Positions 8,524 through 20,031 of a stretch of 64,000 bases of DNA are shown piece by piece. The position numbers and the translations under genes are program-made. The stretch's first letter is position 1, and every line of letters starts with the position of its first letter. Source of the DNA: Herbidospora mongoliensis (GTDB lineage: Bacteria; Actinomycetota; Actinomycetes; Streptosporangiales; Streptosporangiaceae); the NCBI RefSeq assembly GCF_001570545.1, contig NZ_BBXD01000010.1:496001-560000 (forward strand), written 5' to 3'. The notes under the pieces were generated by a model. It was not told the DNA's origin, did not search any database, and saw only the letters and a program-made list of their open reading frames with translations.

Positions 8524-9459
8524 TCAGGGAAGCTGAGCCGACACCCGGGCGAAGCTATCCAGCGTGAGTTCCCAGAAGCGTGCCACGTCGATCGACCTGG
8601 CCACGTTCGCGTTGGGCATGCGGCCGTGCAGGTTGAAGTCGGTCACCGTCATCCCCGACGTGAAGCGCCCGACCGTCTCCACGTCGACCACAGCGGGGGT
8701 GAACTCGAACAGGCTCGGGTCGGCCACGTAGGCGATCGCCAGCGCGTCGTGGACGGCCGGCCCGTCGTGGGCCGTTGTCATCCCGTAGAACTCCAGCGCG
8801 GGGATGAGCAGTTCACCGCCGAGTCGCCCCAGATCCCGCATCCGCGCCAGCACAGGGCCGGTCGCGAGCGCCGTCAGGCTGACGTCGAGGCCGATCTGGT
8901 TGACCGTCCACCCGGCGCCGAACACGATCGCCGCCGCTTCGGGGTCGGCGGCGATGTTGAACTCGGCGGCGGGGGTGCGGTTGCCGCGTGTGTAGCTTCC
9001 GCCGAGGATCACGAACTCCCGGGCCCATTCCACGATCCGGGGTTCTTTGCGGACGGCGAGGGCGATGTTCGTCAGCGGGCCGACGGCGGTGAGGGAGATC
9101 TCGCCGGGGGAGGCCGCGAGGGTGTCGATGATGAAGTCGATCGCGTGCCCATCGTTCACGTTCAGCCGGGGCTCCGGCAGCACCGCACCGCCCAGCCCGC
9201 CGAACCCGTGGACCTCGGCCGCGTCGATCCTGCTGATCACCAGTGCTCCGGCGGAGCCGGCGACCACGGGGACGGCGGGGAAGCCGAGGTATTCGCGCAG
9301 CTTCAATGCGTTGGCCGTGGTCAGGTCGAGGGAGACGTTTCCGCCTACCGTGGTGATGCCGACCAGGTCCAGCGCTTCGCAGCCGTGGGCGAGGGTGATC
9401 GCCAGGGCGTCGTCGATCCCGGGATCGCAGTCAATGAGGATCTTCTTTGGTGCGGGCAC
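8524..9459 (-). CDS. Inosine/uridine-preferring nucleoside hydrolase
   Basis: 311-residue calcium-dependent nucleoside hydrolase (IunH family) that splits ribonucleosides into base and ribose. The N-terminal DCDPGIDDALA motif (about residues 10-20) supplies the calcium-binding aspartates, followed by GNVSLDLTTANAL, the GPLTNIALA segment and a C-terminal HDxLA-type AVHDALAIAY with the catalytic His. Length and motifs are complete. Its GTG start at 9459 is three bases after the stop of the CysRS-like gene, so they form one transcription unit, an unusual pairing. Purine or pyrimidine preference cannot be assigned. Confidence 0.9.
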   Translation of the reverse strand: MPAPKKILIDCDPGIDDALAITLAHGCEALDLVGITTVGGNVSLDLTTANALKLREYLGFPAVPVVAGSAGALVISRIDAAEVHGFGGLGGAVLPEPRLNVNDGHAIDFIIDTLAASPGEISLTAVGPLTNIALAVRKEPRIVEWAREFVILGGSYTRGNRTPAAEFNIAADPEAAAIVFGAGWTVNQIGLDVSLTALATGPVLARMRDLGRLGGELLIPALEFYGMTTAHDGPAVHDALAIAYVADPSLFEFTPAVVDVETVGRFTSGMTVTDFNLHGRMPNANVARSIDVARFWELTLDSFARVSAQLP

Positions 9460-9462
9460 GCC

Positions 9463-10803
<1,341 letters not shown>

Positions 10804-11134
10804 CTACCCGAGGGTAAGCCAGAAATCCGCGTCCTGTCGATAGAAACGGGCAGACGTGCGGTGCACATCATGAATGCCTCATTGTGAGACAGGTCAAACG
10901 GGTTGACGGGGTAATGAATCACCCGTCATGGCGAAGGGGCAGCTCTGGACAAATCGGTCGGGTGGAGGTACGGCCCACGCCCCCGGTGGGTGGGCGGGGG
11001 CGGTCAGCGACTGTCGGTCCGGGTCGGCGTGGGGTGGGCCGCGGCCCCTTCCTTGACGTGAAGGGGGACGCGGTTGCCGCCTGACAACTGGCCGCCGGGA
11101 GGCGCGAGCCGTACCGGCTGAGGGGTGTCCGAAA
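10804..11134. other. Gene-free stretch with an inverted repeat
   Basis: No convincing coding sequence. It should hold the promoter of the CysRS-like gene near its left end. TGACGGG (10904-10910) and CCCGTCA (10922-10928) form a perfect 7-bp inverted repeat with an 11-base A/T-rich spacer, about 100 bases upstream of the CysRS-like start. This could be an operator. The right half is G/C-rich with no visible structure. Confidence 0.5.
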
Positions 11135-11425
11135 TTATCGGCGGATCACGTGCAGTACGGAGGCGATGCGTTCGGCGGCGGTCACGACATCGGAGGCGTG
11201 CCCGATGCGGCCGGCCCACGAGAGCCAGTACCACCACTCTCCGTCATTGGTGTCGGACGCCAGAACATCCTCCGCCATGGCCGGGGCCATCGGGTTCACC
11301 ACCCGAAGCCGGGGGTAGAGGCCGGCCGGGGCCGACAGGCGTACCTGGAACGAGTGCGCCTCGAGTTGGGCGGCGAGTCGTTCTAGGTGGTCCATCGCCT
11401 CGCTGCGATCTGCCTTCATCGCCAT
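11135..11425 (-). CDS. Small conserved actinobacterial protein of unknown function
   Basis: 96-residue soluble protein with no recognised catalytic motif. It starts with a helix (EAMDHLERLAAQLEAHSF) and continues with short strands (GLYPRLRVVNP) and the W-rich segment GEWWYWLSWAGRIGHASD. Such proteins are commonly found next to XRE regulators in actinomycetes, where they may be regulatory partners; that is context, not proof. ATG 11425 follows a GGGAG ribosome site; the frame extends to 11491 without similarity. It is divergent from the XRE regulator gene at 11700. Confidence 0.75.
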   Translation of the reverse strand: MAMKADRSEAMDHLERLAAQLEAHSFQVRLSAPAGLYPRLRVVNPMAPAMAEDVLASDTNDGEWWYWLSWAGRIGHASDVVTAAERIASVLHVIRR

Positions 11426-11699
11426 GGTGGTCTCCCGGGGACGTTGCGACCTTTCTCCGGAAAGGGTGAACCTGGGATGACTGCCCGGCAATCGGGCGTA
11501 CTAGCCGAATACGTGCAATAACCAGGGAACCCGCTGGTATTCAGTGGAAGACCCACGGTTCCCGGGTCGCGAACCCATAACAGTGCTGGCGGTTGGGTGC
11601 GTGCCGGTTAACCTGTGGGAAATATCCGTAATAGCGGATCACGGCGGGTCCGGGGCAAACTGGACCTGGTGGGATGTCAGCAGCGGAAGGGCAGGCGGG

Positions 11700-13133
11700 A
11701 TGGCCCGAGGAGAGCACTCTCCGGCATGTGCTCGTCGCTGGCGCGAGCAAGCCGAGGCACGGCAGTGGTCGATGTGGCAGACGGTCCAGGCGATCCACGG
11801 GTGCTGCGGCGTCAGCATGCTGAAGGCGCACCGGCTCGGCCGGGGATGGTCGGCACGTCAGGCGATCGAAGAACTCGAATACCTCTGTGAGCAGCAGTCG
11901 CTCGGCCTGCCACGGGCCAGCATCGACCTGCTCAACGCATGGGAGAACAACCGGGCGCGACCGCGCCCCCAGACGATCGACCTGCTGGCCCGGCTCTACA
12001 AGGCCAACGCGGTACGTCTGGGCCTCGCCTCCGACTACTGCGACGACCCCGGCGTGAGCCAGAAGGTCGTGGTCGTGGCGAACGGGTCGTCCGAGGACGC
12101 CGTCCACGTCGAGGACCTGGCCGACGACGACACCGACCGGCGGGCGCTGTTCCACCAGGCGATGTTGATGGGCACCCCCAACGGGCGCTTCTTCGCCGAG
12201 GTCGAGGGCACCCGGCACGACTTGGACCGATCCCTGGCCACCACGACGGTGACGGAAGACCAGCTCGACCGGCTCGACGAGCAGGTGCTGCGCTACCGGC
12301 GGGAATACATGACCACCCCGCCCACGCCCATGCTCTGCCGGGTGATGCTGGAGCTGGCCGACGTACGCAAACTGACCGGTGCGCGTCAGCCCGCCGGCGT
12401 GCAGCGCCGTCTGCTGACGGCCACCACGATGCTGTCCCTGCTGTCGGCCGACGCCCTGATGAAGCTCGGCGACACCCGCCAGGCCCACGCCTGGTACGGC
12501 ACCGCCCGCACCTCCGCCGACGACGTAGGCGACCTGCGCTTACGCGCTTTAGTGCGGGCCAACCAGACGATGCTGCCCTATTACTACGGCGACCTCACCG
12601 AGACCGTGCGCCTGGCCCGCGAGGCCCGGATGCTGGCCGGTTCGGCCCCCAGCTCCCCGGCAGCCCTCGCCGCGGCGGCCGAGGCGCGGGCGCTGGCCCG
12701 GATGGGCGACCGCAAGGCCGCCCGCATCGCGCTGGCCGAGGCGGAGCAGATCTTCGCCCGCATGCGCGGCATGAGCCAAGACGACCTCGCCTTCGTCTTC
12801 ACCGAGAAACGCATGAGCTTCTACCGCACCGGCACCCTGATCGAGCTCGGCGACGACTCACAGCTCCAGAACCTCGAACTCGACTCGGGGTTCCAGACCA
12901 TCGACCCGGCGCTGATCCTGCTCGACCAGGCCACCCACCTGGCCCGCCACGGCGACTACGAGGAGGCCTGCCGGCTGGCCGCCCAGGCGCTCAGCCAGGT
13001 TCCGGCCGAACACCGCACCTCGATCGTCATCACCAGGGCCAAGGCGCTGCTGAGCGAGGCCGACCCGCGGCTCCCCGCCGTCCGCAACCTGAACCAGGTT
13101 CTGTCGGAGTCGTCTCTCCGGCTGGCCATATGA
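11700..13133 (+). CDS. XRE-type regulator with a TPR-like C-terminal region
   Basis: 477-residue regulator. An N-terminal helix-turn-helix of XRE type (about residues 30-100, with RLGRGWSARQAIEEL and SIDLLNAWENNRARPRPQTIDLLARLY) is followed by about 350 residues of alpha-helical repeats resembling tetratricopeptides (ALMKLGDTRQAHAWYGTA, ALARMGDRKAARIALAEAE, LARHGDYEEACRLAAQAL). This architecture is frequent in actinomycetes and typically senses a ligand or peptide. ATG 11700 has a weak GGCAGG site upstream; the frame is open to 11544 but the extra residues look non-coding. The gene is coupled to the APH-like gene by an ATGA overlap, so the regulator and kinase are co-produced. Confidence 0.85.
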   Translation: MARGEHSPACARRWREQAEARQWSMWQTVQAIHGCCGVSMLKAHRLGRGWSARQAIEELEYLCEQQSLGLPRASIDLLNAWENNRARPRPQTIDLLARLYKANAVRLGLASDYCDDPGVSQKVVVVANGSSEDAVHVEDLADDDTDRRALFHQAMLMGTPNGRFFAEVEGTRHDLDRSLATTTVTEDQLDRLDEQVLRYRREYMTTPPTPMLCRVMLELADVRKLTGARQPAGVQRRLLTATTMLSLLSADALMKLGDTRQAHAWYGTARTSADDVGDLRLRALVRANQTMLPYYYGDLTETVRLAREARMLAGSAPSSPAALAAAAEARALARMGDRKAARIALAEAEQIFARMRGMSQDDLAFVFTEKRMSFYRTGTLIELGDDSQLQNLELDSGFQTIDPALILLDQATHLARHGDYEEACRLAAQALSQVPAEHRTSIVITRAKALLSEADPRLPAVRNLNQVLSESSLRLAI

Positions 13134-14086
13134 GCGCCTCGCACGTGACGATCACGCACCTGGCCCGCGCCACGACCGCCCGGCCGCTCGCGGACGAGGC
13201 GTACACGGTTCTGCGTGCCGTCTGCGACCGCATCGGCGTCGACGCCTCCGGAGCCCGGCTGATGCGGCTGCGGAGCAACGCCGTCTTCAAGCTGCGGGGC
13301 GACATGGTGGTCCGGATCGCCACCGCCCCCGACGCCCTGACCCGCCTGCCGGTCGTGCTGGCGGTGGCCCGCTGGCTGGCCGACCGGGGGTTCCCGACGG
13401 TCCGTCCGGTCGACGAGATCCCCCACCAGCCCATCGTGCACGGCGGCCGGGCCGTCACCTTCTGGCGGTACGTCCGCTCCAACGGCTCCCCGACCACCAC
13501 CGAGCTCGGCCACGTGCTGCGCGATCTCCATCGCGAGCCGGTGCCGACGTCGATCGCGCTGCGGCGTCTCAACGACCCGCTGGCCGAGGTCCGGCACGCG
13601 GTCGAACACCGGGCCGAGGTGCTCACCCCATATCAGCGTCGCTGGCTCGGCGACCGGATCGAAGAGCTCACCGACCAGTGGCACCACCTCGACTCCGGCC
13701 CGCCTGTTCTTCTGCACGGCGACGCCTGGATCGACAACCTCCTCCGGTGCCGCGACGGCAATGCGATTCTTTGCGATTGGGACGGCGTGGCTGTGGGTCC
13801 CCGCGAGTGGGATCTGGTCCACACGTACCACGGACAGCGCAGATTCGGCCTCTCGGCCGGCGACGTCGACGCCTTCGCCGAGGCCTACGGCTCTGACCTG
13901 CGGGATTGGCCCGGATACGCGACCCTGATGGAGGTCAGGGACATGTACGCGGTCGGCATCCACATCCGCAACGCACTCGGCGATCCGTTCTCCCAACAAG
14001 AACTTCCACGCCGTCTCGACTCTCTGACCAGAGGCGATGGCCACGCGAGGTGGTACATGGCTGCTCCTGCCCTCGGGGTGCGATAG
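13130..14086 (+). CDS. Aminoglycoside phosphotransferase (APH)-family kinase
   Basis: 318-residue APH/choline-kinase-like phosphotransferase. The catalytic Brenner loop is LLHGDAWIDNLL (His-Gly-Asp ... Asn) and the metal-binding Asp is in LCDWDGVAVGPREWDL. The small-molecule substrate is unknown; a resistance role is possible but not demonstrated. The ATG at 13130 overlaps the stop of the XRE regulator gene, so the two are translated together. XRE plus APH pairs recur in Streptomyces relatives. The protein is soluble and of normal length, with an intact nucleotide-binding lobe (NAVFKLRGDMVVRIA). Confidence 0.9.
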   Translation: MSASHVTITHLARATTARPLADEAYTVLRAVCDRIGVDASGARLMRLRSNAVFKLRGDMVVRIATAPDALTRLPVVLAVARWLADRGFPTVRPVDEIPHQPIVHGGRAVTFWRYVRSNGSPTTTELGHVLRDLHREPVPTSIALRRLNDPLAEVRHAVEHRAEVLTPYQRRWLGDRIEELTDQWHHLDSGPPVLLHGDAWIDNLLRCRDGNAILCDWDGVAVGPREWDLVHTYHGQRRFGLSAGDVDAFAEAYGSDLRDWPGYATLMEVRDMYAVGIHIRNALGDPFSQQELPRRLDSLTRGDGHARWYMAAPALGVR

Positions 14087-14247
14087 GCTTGACGTGTTGC
14101 AGTGGTGTTTTGTAAAGAACGCCTCCGGTTTTGCGACCGGTAGCGGGCGTACTGCTTTTCCGACGTAGGCGGATGCAGGGCTGGTCCGCTAGGCAGCCCG
14201 TCTCGTTGACCTGACGAGACGGTGAGGCTCCTAATAAGGAGAAGCAG
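14087..14247 (+). promoter_or_regulatory. Long 5' leader of the cold-shock gene
   Basis: About 160 bases separate the APH-like gene from the TTG start of the cold-shock gene. They contain several short A/T-rich blocks (TGTTTTGTAAAGAA near 14105) and complementary tracts such as CGTCTCG...CGAGACG-type arms near 14200-14221. Long structured leaders are typical of temperature-controlled csp mRNAs, but no specific thermosensor fold is established here. Confidence 0.35.
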
Positions 14248-14451
14248 TTGTCTGAAGGCACCGTCAAGTGGTTCAACGCCGAAAAGGGCTTTGGCTTCAT
14301 CGCCCCCGACGACGGCACCCCTGACGTGTTCGTCCACTACTCGGCTATCAACGCCGGTGGCTACCGTAGCTTGGACGAGAACCAGCGCGTCAGCTTCCAG
14401 ACCGTGCAGGGCCAGAAGGGTCCTCAGGCTGAAAACGTGACGCCGATCTAG
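14248..14451 (+). CDS. cspA: Cold-shock protein
   Basis: 67-residue single cold-shock domain that binds single-stranded RNA/DNA and acts as an RNA chaperone. It shows [14 protein letters not shown] (RNP1) and VFVHYSAI (RNP2), the standard OB-fold motifs, and fills the whole protein. The start is a TTG at 14248, supported by AAGGAG at 14236-14241 with ideal spacing; no ATG exists in frame. It is monocistronic: a long leader precedes it and an intrinsic terminator follows at 14472. The copy number of csp genes in the genome cannot be judged. Confidence 0.97.
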   Translation: MSEGTVKWFNAEKGFGFIAPDDGTPDVFVHYSAINAGGYRSLDENQRVSFQTVQGQKGPQAENVTPI

Positions 14452-14471
14452 TTCCACCCGCAACAACACAG

Positions 14472-14504
14472 AAGCCGACCGATGCCTTGCGCAGCGGTCG
14501 GCTT
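14472..14504 (+). terminator. Rho-independent terminator of the cold-shock gene
   Basis: AAGCCGACCG (14472-14481) pairs perfectly with CGGTCGGCTT (14495-14504) around a 13-base loop, 20 bases after the cspA stop and followed by TCTTCG. This is a classic intrinsic terminator. Confidence 0.85.
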
Positions 14505-14536
14505 TCTTCGTCACGGGATGGGTAGGGGCGCAGCCC

Positions 14537-16174
14537 ATGCGGCTGACCCAGACTTCTGAACTGTGGTGGAAGAACGCCATCGTCTACTGCCTCGACATCG
14601 AGACCTTCGCCGACGGCAACGGTGACGGCATCGGTGACTTCCGGGGCGCCATCCAGCACATCGACCACCTCGACCGTATGGGTGTGACCTGCATCTGGCT
14701 GATGCCGTTCTTCCCGACCCCCGACCGCGACGACGGTTACGACATCGTCGACTTCTACAGCGTCGACCCCCGCCTGGGCACCCTGGGCGATTTCGTGGAG
14801 TTCATGCGGGTGGCCCGTGACCGGGGCATCCGGGTGATCGCCGACCTGGTCGTGAACCACACCTCCGACCAGCACCCCTGGTTCAAGGACGCGCGGTCGT
14901 CCAAGAAATCCAAGCACCGTGACTGGTACATCTGGTCGGACAAGCCGGAGCCCGACGACCCCAAGGGCGTCGTGTTCCCCGACCAGGAGAACAGCCTCTG
15001 GCAACTCGACAAGAAGACCGGGCAGTACTACTTCCACCGCTTCTACAAGTTCCAGCCCGACCTCAACACCTCCAATCCCGAGGTGAGAGACGAGATCGCC
15101 CGCATCCTGGGATTCTGGATGGAACTGGGCCTGTCGGGCTTCCGGGTGGACGCGGTGCCGTTCCTGGTCGAACGCGTCCTGGAGAAGGACGACAGCTTTC
15201 CCGACCCCCACCTGTTCTTCGCCGATCTGCGCGCCTTCATGAACCGTCGTGACGGCACCGCGATGCTGCTGGGGGAGGTCAATCTGCCGTACAAGGACCT
15301 GATGGCCTATTTCGGTGACACCCCGCTCGGCAACGAGATCACCATGTGCTTCGACTTCATCGGGATGCAGCGCATGTACCTGTCGCTGGCCCGGGAGGAC
15401 GCGACCCCCCTGGCCCAGGCGCTGCGGGAGCGGCCGCTGCCGCCGAAGGACAGCCAATGGGCCTCATTCGTGCGCAACCACGACGAACTGACCCTCGACA
15501 AACTGACCAAGAAGGAACGCGAAGAGGTCTTCGCCGCCTTCGCCCCGGACGAGGACATGCGGATCTTCGACCGGGGCATCCGCCGCCGGCTCCCGCCGAT
15601 GCTCGACGGCGACCCGCGCCGGATCCGGATGGTCTACAGCCTCCTGTTCGCCCTGCCCGGCACCCCCGTGATGTTCTACGGCGAGGAGATCGGCATGGGG
15701 GAGAACCTCGCCATCGAGGGGCGCCTGTCGGTCCGCACCCCGATGCAGTGGACGGCAGGGAAGCACGCCGGGTTCAGCGACGTCGAACCCGCGATCCCCG
15801 TCACCGGCGGGGCGTTCGGACCGTCCGAGGTCAACGTGAGCGCCCAGCGGCGTGATCCCGAGTCACTGCTGTCGTGGATCGGGCGGCTGGTGGAGCAGTA
15901 TCGGGAGGCGCCCGAGCTGGCCTGGGGCAGCTACGAGGTGCTCGACGGGGGAGACGACTCGGTCCTCGTGCTCCGCAACGAGGGGATCGTCACCCTGCAC
16001 AACTTCGCCGGGCGGACCACGAAGGTGACCCTGGACCTCGACGAAGACGGGAAGGTGCTGGCCGACCTGTTCTCCGACGACGTCGTGGAGATCAAGGGCG
16101 GCGAGGCCGAGATCGACGTGGACGACTACGGATGCCGCTGGTTCCGCCTCTCCGACCCGGAAACGGCCCCGTAG
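14537..16174 (+). CDS. GH13 alpha-glucosidase / trehalose-synthase-like enzyme
   Basis: 545-residue glycoside hydrolase of family 13, probably acting on alpha-glucosides. The TIM barrel has the conserved regions: DLVVNHTS (106 on), GFRVDAVPF with the nucleophile Asp205, LLGEVNLP with the acid Glu247, and RNHDEL with Asp316. A beta-sandwich C-terminal domain follows (DDSVLVLRNEGIVTLHNF). The sequence resembles TreS (maltose-trehalose isomerase) and related trehalose synthase-like proteins, but the usual companion genes treZ, glgE or mak are absent, so maltose isomerisation versus hydrolysis is undecided. There is no signal peptide, so it is intracellular. Confidence 0.9.
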   Translation: MRLTQTSELWWKNAIVYCLDIETFADGNGDGIGDFRGAIQHIDHLDRMGVTCIWLMPFFPTPDRDDGYDIVDFYSVDPRLGTLGDFVEFMRVARDRGIRVIADLVVNHTSDQHPWFKDARSSKKSKHRDWYIWSDKPEPDDPKGVVFPDQENSLWQLDKKTGQYYFHRFYKFQPDLNTSNPEVRDEIARILGFWMELGLSGFRVDAVPFLVERVLEKDDSFPDPHLFFADLRAFMNRRDGTAMLLGEVNLPYKDLMAYFGDTPLGNEITMCFDFIGMQRMYLSLAREDATPLAQALRERPLPPKDSQWASFVRNHDELTLDKLTKKEREEVFAAFAPDEDMRIFDRGIRRRLPPMLDGDPRRIRMVYSLLFALPGTPVMFYGEEIGMGENLAIEGRLSVRTPMQWTAGKHAGFSDVEPAIPVTGGAFGPSEVNVSAQRRDPESLLSWIGRLVEQYREAPELAWGSYEVLDGGDDSVLVLRNEGIVTLHNFAGRTTKVTLDLDEDGKVLADLFSDDVVEIKGGEAEIDVDDYGCRWFRLSDPETAP

Positions 16175-16240
16175 TGGTTCTGGTCCGCATCTAACCGGTT
16201 GGGCATGCTGTGACCGGGGTTCGGGCCCAGGCGCACGCGA

Positions 16241-16993
16241 TCAAACTGGGCCAGGGGGCGTGCCACGCGCTTGGCGCGCCCCCCTCGGCGGGACATGGAC
16301 GTCGAAGTGGATCGACTCCTGCGCCAGCACCGAATGGGGTTCCTGCCCCGGCTCGACCAGCCCCAGCTCCTCGAACAGCCGGAACCTGGCGCGCTCAGCT
16401 CTGAGGAACACCGGCTCCATGACGGGGTGCCACACGCTGTAGGTCCCGACCGATCGCCGCCCCTGGAACCAGCCACGGGTGGGATGGGTGAGCAGCGACA
16501 ACCAGTCGTCTCCCAGCCCATCCGGTGTGTACGGCGCCACGCCCGCCGCCCGGCACTCCGCGTCGCCGGCGTCGAGTTCCCAGCGGGGTTCCGCGCCCCA
16601 GTCGCCCGTGATCCTTATCCGGTCGCGCCGCCACGGCATCCCCCAGAGGTGCCGAGGCACCGCGACGAGCGGGTGATCGAGGGCGGTCCGGAAGAACCAC
16701 ACCCCGGGCTCGCCGTCGCGGGTGACGTAGGCGCGGTAGTTGATCTGGCCGCAGGCGATCGCGACGGGCGGGCAGAACCGGAAGTGGAAGTCCCGATCCC
16801 GGAACGCCACCGCCGACACCAGGCTGCCCTGATCGCCCGAGACCCAGTCGAACCGCATGGGCGCGAACCCGGGCGGCAGCAGCGTGGCCAGCCTCTCCGC
16901 GGAGACCCGGAAACTCACGATCGCGAAGTCGTCGAGCTCGCTCTCGGCGTGGTGCCAGCGCAGGGCGGGGCGGGGAGTACCGATAAAGGCCAC
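16241..16993 (-). CDS. DUF2071 / YqjF-like protein
   Basis: About 250-residue soluble protein of the DUF2071 (YqjF-like) family, whose fold resembles acetoacetate decarboxylase; no activity is established. Visible family features are AERLATLLPPGFAPMRFDW, INYRAYVTRDGEPGVWFF and the C-terminal ESIHFDVHVPPRGARQ. The start is not certain: the frame is open further upstream, but the GTG at 16993 lies just downstream of the oxidoreductase stop (17008) and begins the conserved part, so I chose it. It has no clear ribosome site, which suggests it is translated from the same message as the upstream gene. Confidence 0.75.
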   Translation of the reverse strand: MAFIGTPRPALRWHHAESELDDFAIVSFRVSAERLATLLPPGFAPMRFDWVSGDQGSLVSAVAFRDRDFHFRFCPPVAIACGQINYRAYVTRDGEPGVWFFRTALDHPLVAVPRHLWGMPWRRDRIRITGDWGAEPRWELDAGDAECRAAGVAPYTPDGLGDDWLSLLTHPTRGWFQGRRSVGTYSVWHPVMEPVFLRAERARFRLFEELGLVEPGQEPHSVLAQESIHFDVHVPPRGARQARGTPPGPV

Positions 16994-17007
16994 CGGGTGA
17001 CCATATT

Positions 17008-18351
17008 TCAGGGGCGGTCCTGATTCAGGAGGTTCTTGAGCGCGTCCTCGATGCCCCGGTGGAAGGTCGGGTACGCGTACATCATCGACCGCAGGGTCAT
17101 CACCGGCACCCGGGCGTGCACCGCCACCGCGAGCGCCCCCATCACCTCGCCGCCGGCGGGCCCCACGGCGGTGGCCCCCACCAGCACGCCATCGGATGCG
17201 ACCAGCTTGATCAGAATGTCCTTGGTCCCGTGGATCCAGTCCCGGGCCCCGGCCGTGGTGACACCGACGGTCACCGCCAGCCCCTCGTCGCGGGCCTGCC
17301 GCTCGGTCAGCCCGACCGCGCCGACCTCCGGGTCGGTGTAGGTCACCCGGGGAACCGCGCGGTAGTCGGCCCCCGCGACCTCCTCGCCGAGGATGTCCAG
17401 CGCGGCGATCCGCCCCTGGTAATTGGCCACGTGGGTGAACCCGCCCCGCCCGGTCACGTCGCCCGCTGCCCACACCCCGTCGGCCGCGCGCATATGGGGA
17501 TCGGTCGGGATGAACTTCTGGTTCTCCTCGATCCCCACGACGGAAAGCCCGGTGAGGTCGGTCTTCCGACCGGCCACGACCAGGAGTGTCTCGGCCTCGA
17601 TGACCTCGTCTCCGGCCGTCACCGCGAAACGGTCTTCGAAGCGCACCCGGGAGGCGGAGACGCCGGTCAGCACCCGGATCCCCTCGTCCCGGAAGACCTT
17701 CGCGATCAGTTCTCCGGCCTCGGGCTCCTCGCCGGACAGCAGTGAGGGGGCCGCCTCGATCACGGTCACCCGGCTGCCGAAGCGGGCGAACACCTGGGCC
17801 AGTTCCAGCCCGATCGCCCCGCCGCCGAGCACGATCATCGACTCGGGCACGCTCTCGGTGGAGACCGCGTCGCGGTTTGTCCAATACGGCGTTTCGGACA
17901 ATCCATCGATGTCCGGGATCACCGGGGTGGACCCGGTGGAGATCAGCAAGCCTCGCCGGGCGCGCAGCACCCGGTCGCCGACGGTCACCTCGCGCGGGCC
18001 GGTGACGGTTCCATGGCCGCGTACGAGATGACCGCCCTTCTTCTCGAAGCGGTCGGCCGCGGCCTTGTCGTCCCAGTTGTCGGCCGCTTCCTCACGCACC
18101 CGCTTGGCCACCGGTGACCAATCCGGGGTGACAGCAGAAGAGCCGGCCAGGCCGGAGACGCGCCGGGCCTCGCCCAGCACGTGGGCGGCCCGGATCATCA
18201 TCTTCGACGGGACGCAGCCCCAATAAGGGCATTCGCCGCCGACCAGGCCGGCCTCGACCGCGGCCACACTCAGCCCGGCCTCGACCAGCCGGCCGGCGGC
18301 GTCCTCGCCACCTGGGCCCATGCCGAGCACGATCACGTCGAATTCGTTCAT
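17008..18351 (-). CDS. FAD-dependent pyridine nucleotide-disulfide oxidoreductase
   Basis: 447-residue flavoprotein of the lipoamide dehydrogenase/mercuric reductase family. It has the FAD-binding VLGMGPGGEDAAG at the N-terminus, the redox-active disulfide GGECPYWGCVPSK (Cys-x4-Cys), a central NAD(P)-binding GGGAIGLELAQVFARFG motif, the second FAD motif VWAAGDVTG and a C-terminal interface domain (AYPTFHRGIEDAL). The His-Glu pair usual in lipoamide dehydrogenase appears only in modified form, so this is probably not the Lpd of the central complexes. Electron acceptor unknown. A paralogue with the same architecture is at 37372-38754. It is followed closely by malate dehydrogenase on the same strand. 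Confidence 0.92.
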   Translation of the reverse strand: MNEFDVIVLGMGPGGEDAAGRLVEAGLSVAAVEAGLVGGECPYWGCVPSKMMIRAAHVLGEARRVSGLAGSSAVTPDWSPVAKRVREEAADNWDDKAAADRFEKKGGHLVRGHGTVTGPREVTVGDRVLRARRGLLISTGSTPVIPDIDGLSETPYWTNRDAVSTESVPESMIVLGGGAIGLELAQVFARFGSRVTVIEAAPSLLSGEEPEAGELIAKVFRDEGIRVLTGVSASRVRFEDRFAVTAGDEVIEAETLLVVAGRKTDLTGLSVVGIEENQKFIPTDPHMRAADGVWAAGDVTGRGGFTHVANYQGRIAALDILGEEVAGADYRAVPRVTYTDPEVGAVGLTERQARDEGLAVTVGVTTAGARDWIHGTKDILIKLVASDGVLVGATAVGPAGGEVMGALAVAVHARVPVMTLRSMMYAYPTFHRGIEDALKNLLNQDRP

Positions 18352-18375
18352 GCCCGGCTACCTGCCCAGAGGGCG

Positions 18376-19449
<1,074 letters not shown>

Positions 19450-20031
19450 TCAGTTACGCACGAGTTTCATGGAGATGTAGGCGGAGAACCCCGCCCGCTT
19501 CGCGAACCTGACCCGGCGCCGCCGGAACTCGCGGAAGCCGAGCTTGGCGTAGAGGCCGAGCGCGGGGGCGTTGGTGTCCTTGATGTCGCGCAGGACGTAT
19601 TCGTCATACTCCGGCAGCGCCAGCAGATGGCGCATGAGCGTGGTCGCGACGCCGCGTCCCTGGAACCTCGGCGCGGTGGTGACGAATCCGATCTCCGCGA
19701 GCCCGGCACGCGCGCCGTCGTAGGCGCCGAGGAACTGACTCCGGATGATGGCGTGGCTGATCGTGCCGTGGACGCGACCGAGGTGCCGCCGGAACTCATC
19801 CCCTCGTGGGGCGAAGCACTCCTGCGCGCCCTCGGTGAGGGAGGCGATGGCGGCCGGTTCGCCGTCGGCGAGGGCGACATAGAAGCGATCGAGCAGGATC
19901 ATGTGCTCGAAGGCGTCGGCGAGGACCTGAGCATCCCTGGAGAAGAAGGCGAAATCCCCGGCGAATCCCCGCACGAGCACGTCGGTGATCCCACGCCGGT
20001 CCGCTTCGTCGCCGCGCCTGATCTCGATCAT
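19450..20031 (-). CDS. GNAT-family N-acetyltransferase
   Basis: 193-residue acetyl-CoA-dependent acetyltransferase. The GNAT core is seen in LAEIGFVTTAPRFQGRGVATTLMRHLL, which holds the acetyl-CoA pyrophosphate loop (QGRGVA), and the closing segment NAPALGLYAKLGFREF. The acceptor is unknown. ATG 20031 overlaps the stop of the TetR gene by four bases, so the enzyme is likely under control of the TetR-family repressor and a palindrome upstream of it. A role in modifying a toxic compound is plausible from this arrangement but not shown. Confidence 0.9.
   Translation of the reverse strand: MIEIRRGDEADRRGITDVLVRGFAGDFAFFSRDAQVLADAFEHMILLDRFYVALADGEPAAIASLTEGAQECFAPRGDEFRRHLGRVHGTISHAIIRSQFLGAYDGARAGLAEIGFVTTAPRFQGRGVATTLMRHLLALPEYDEYVLRDIKDTNAPALGLYAKLGFREFRRRRVRFAKRAGFSAYISMKLVRN

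Noticed and set aside
11939-13129. A longer plus-strand frame that would fuse new sequence to the APH-like kinase
   Set aside because: The extra part overlaps the XRE regulator in another frame and is Arg/Pro-rich. The kinase starts at the ATGA overlap at 13130.
17008-18351. Calling this flavoprotein the lpd of the pyruvate dehydrogenase complex
   Set aside because: No E1/E2 genes are nearby and the C-terminal His-Glu region is not standard, so only the superfamily is assigned.
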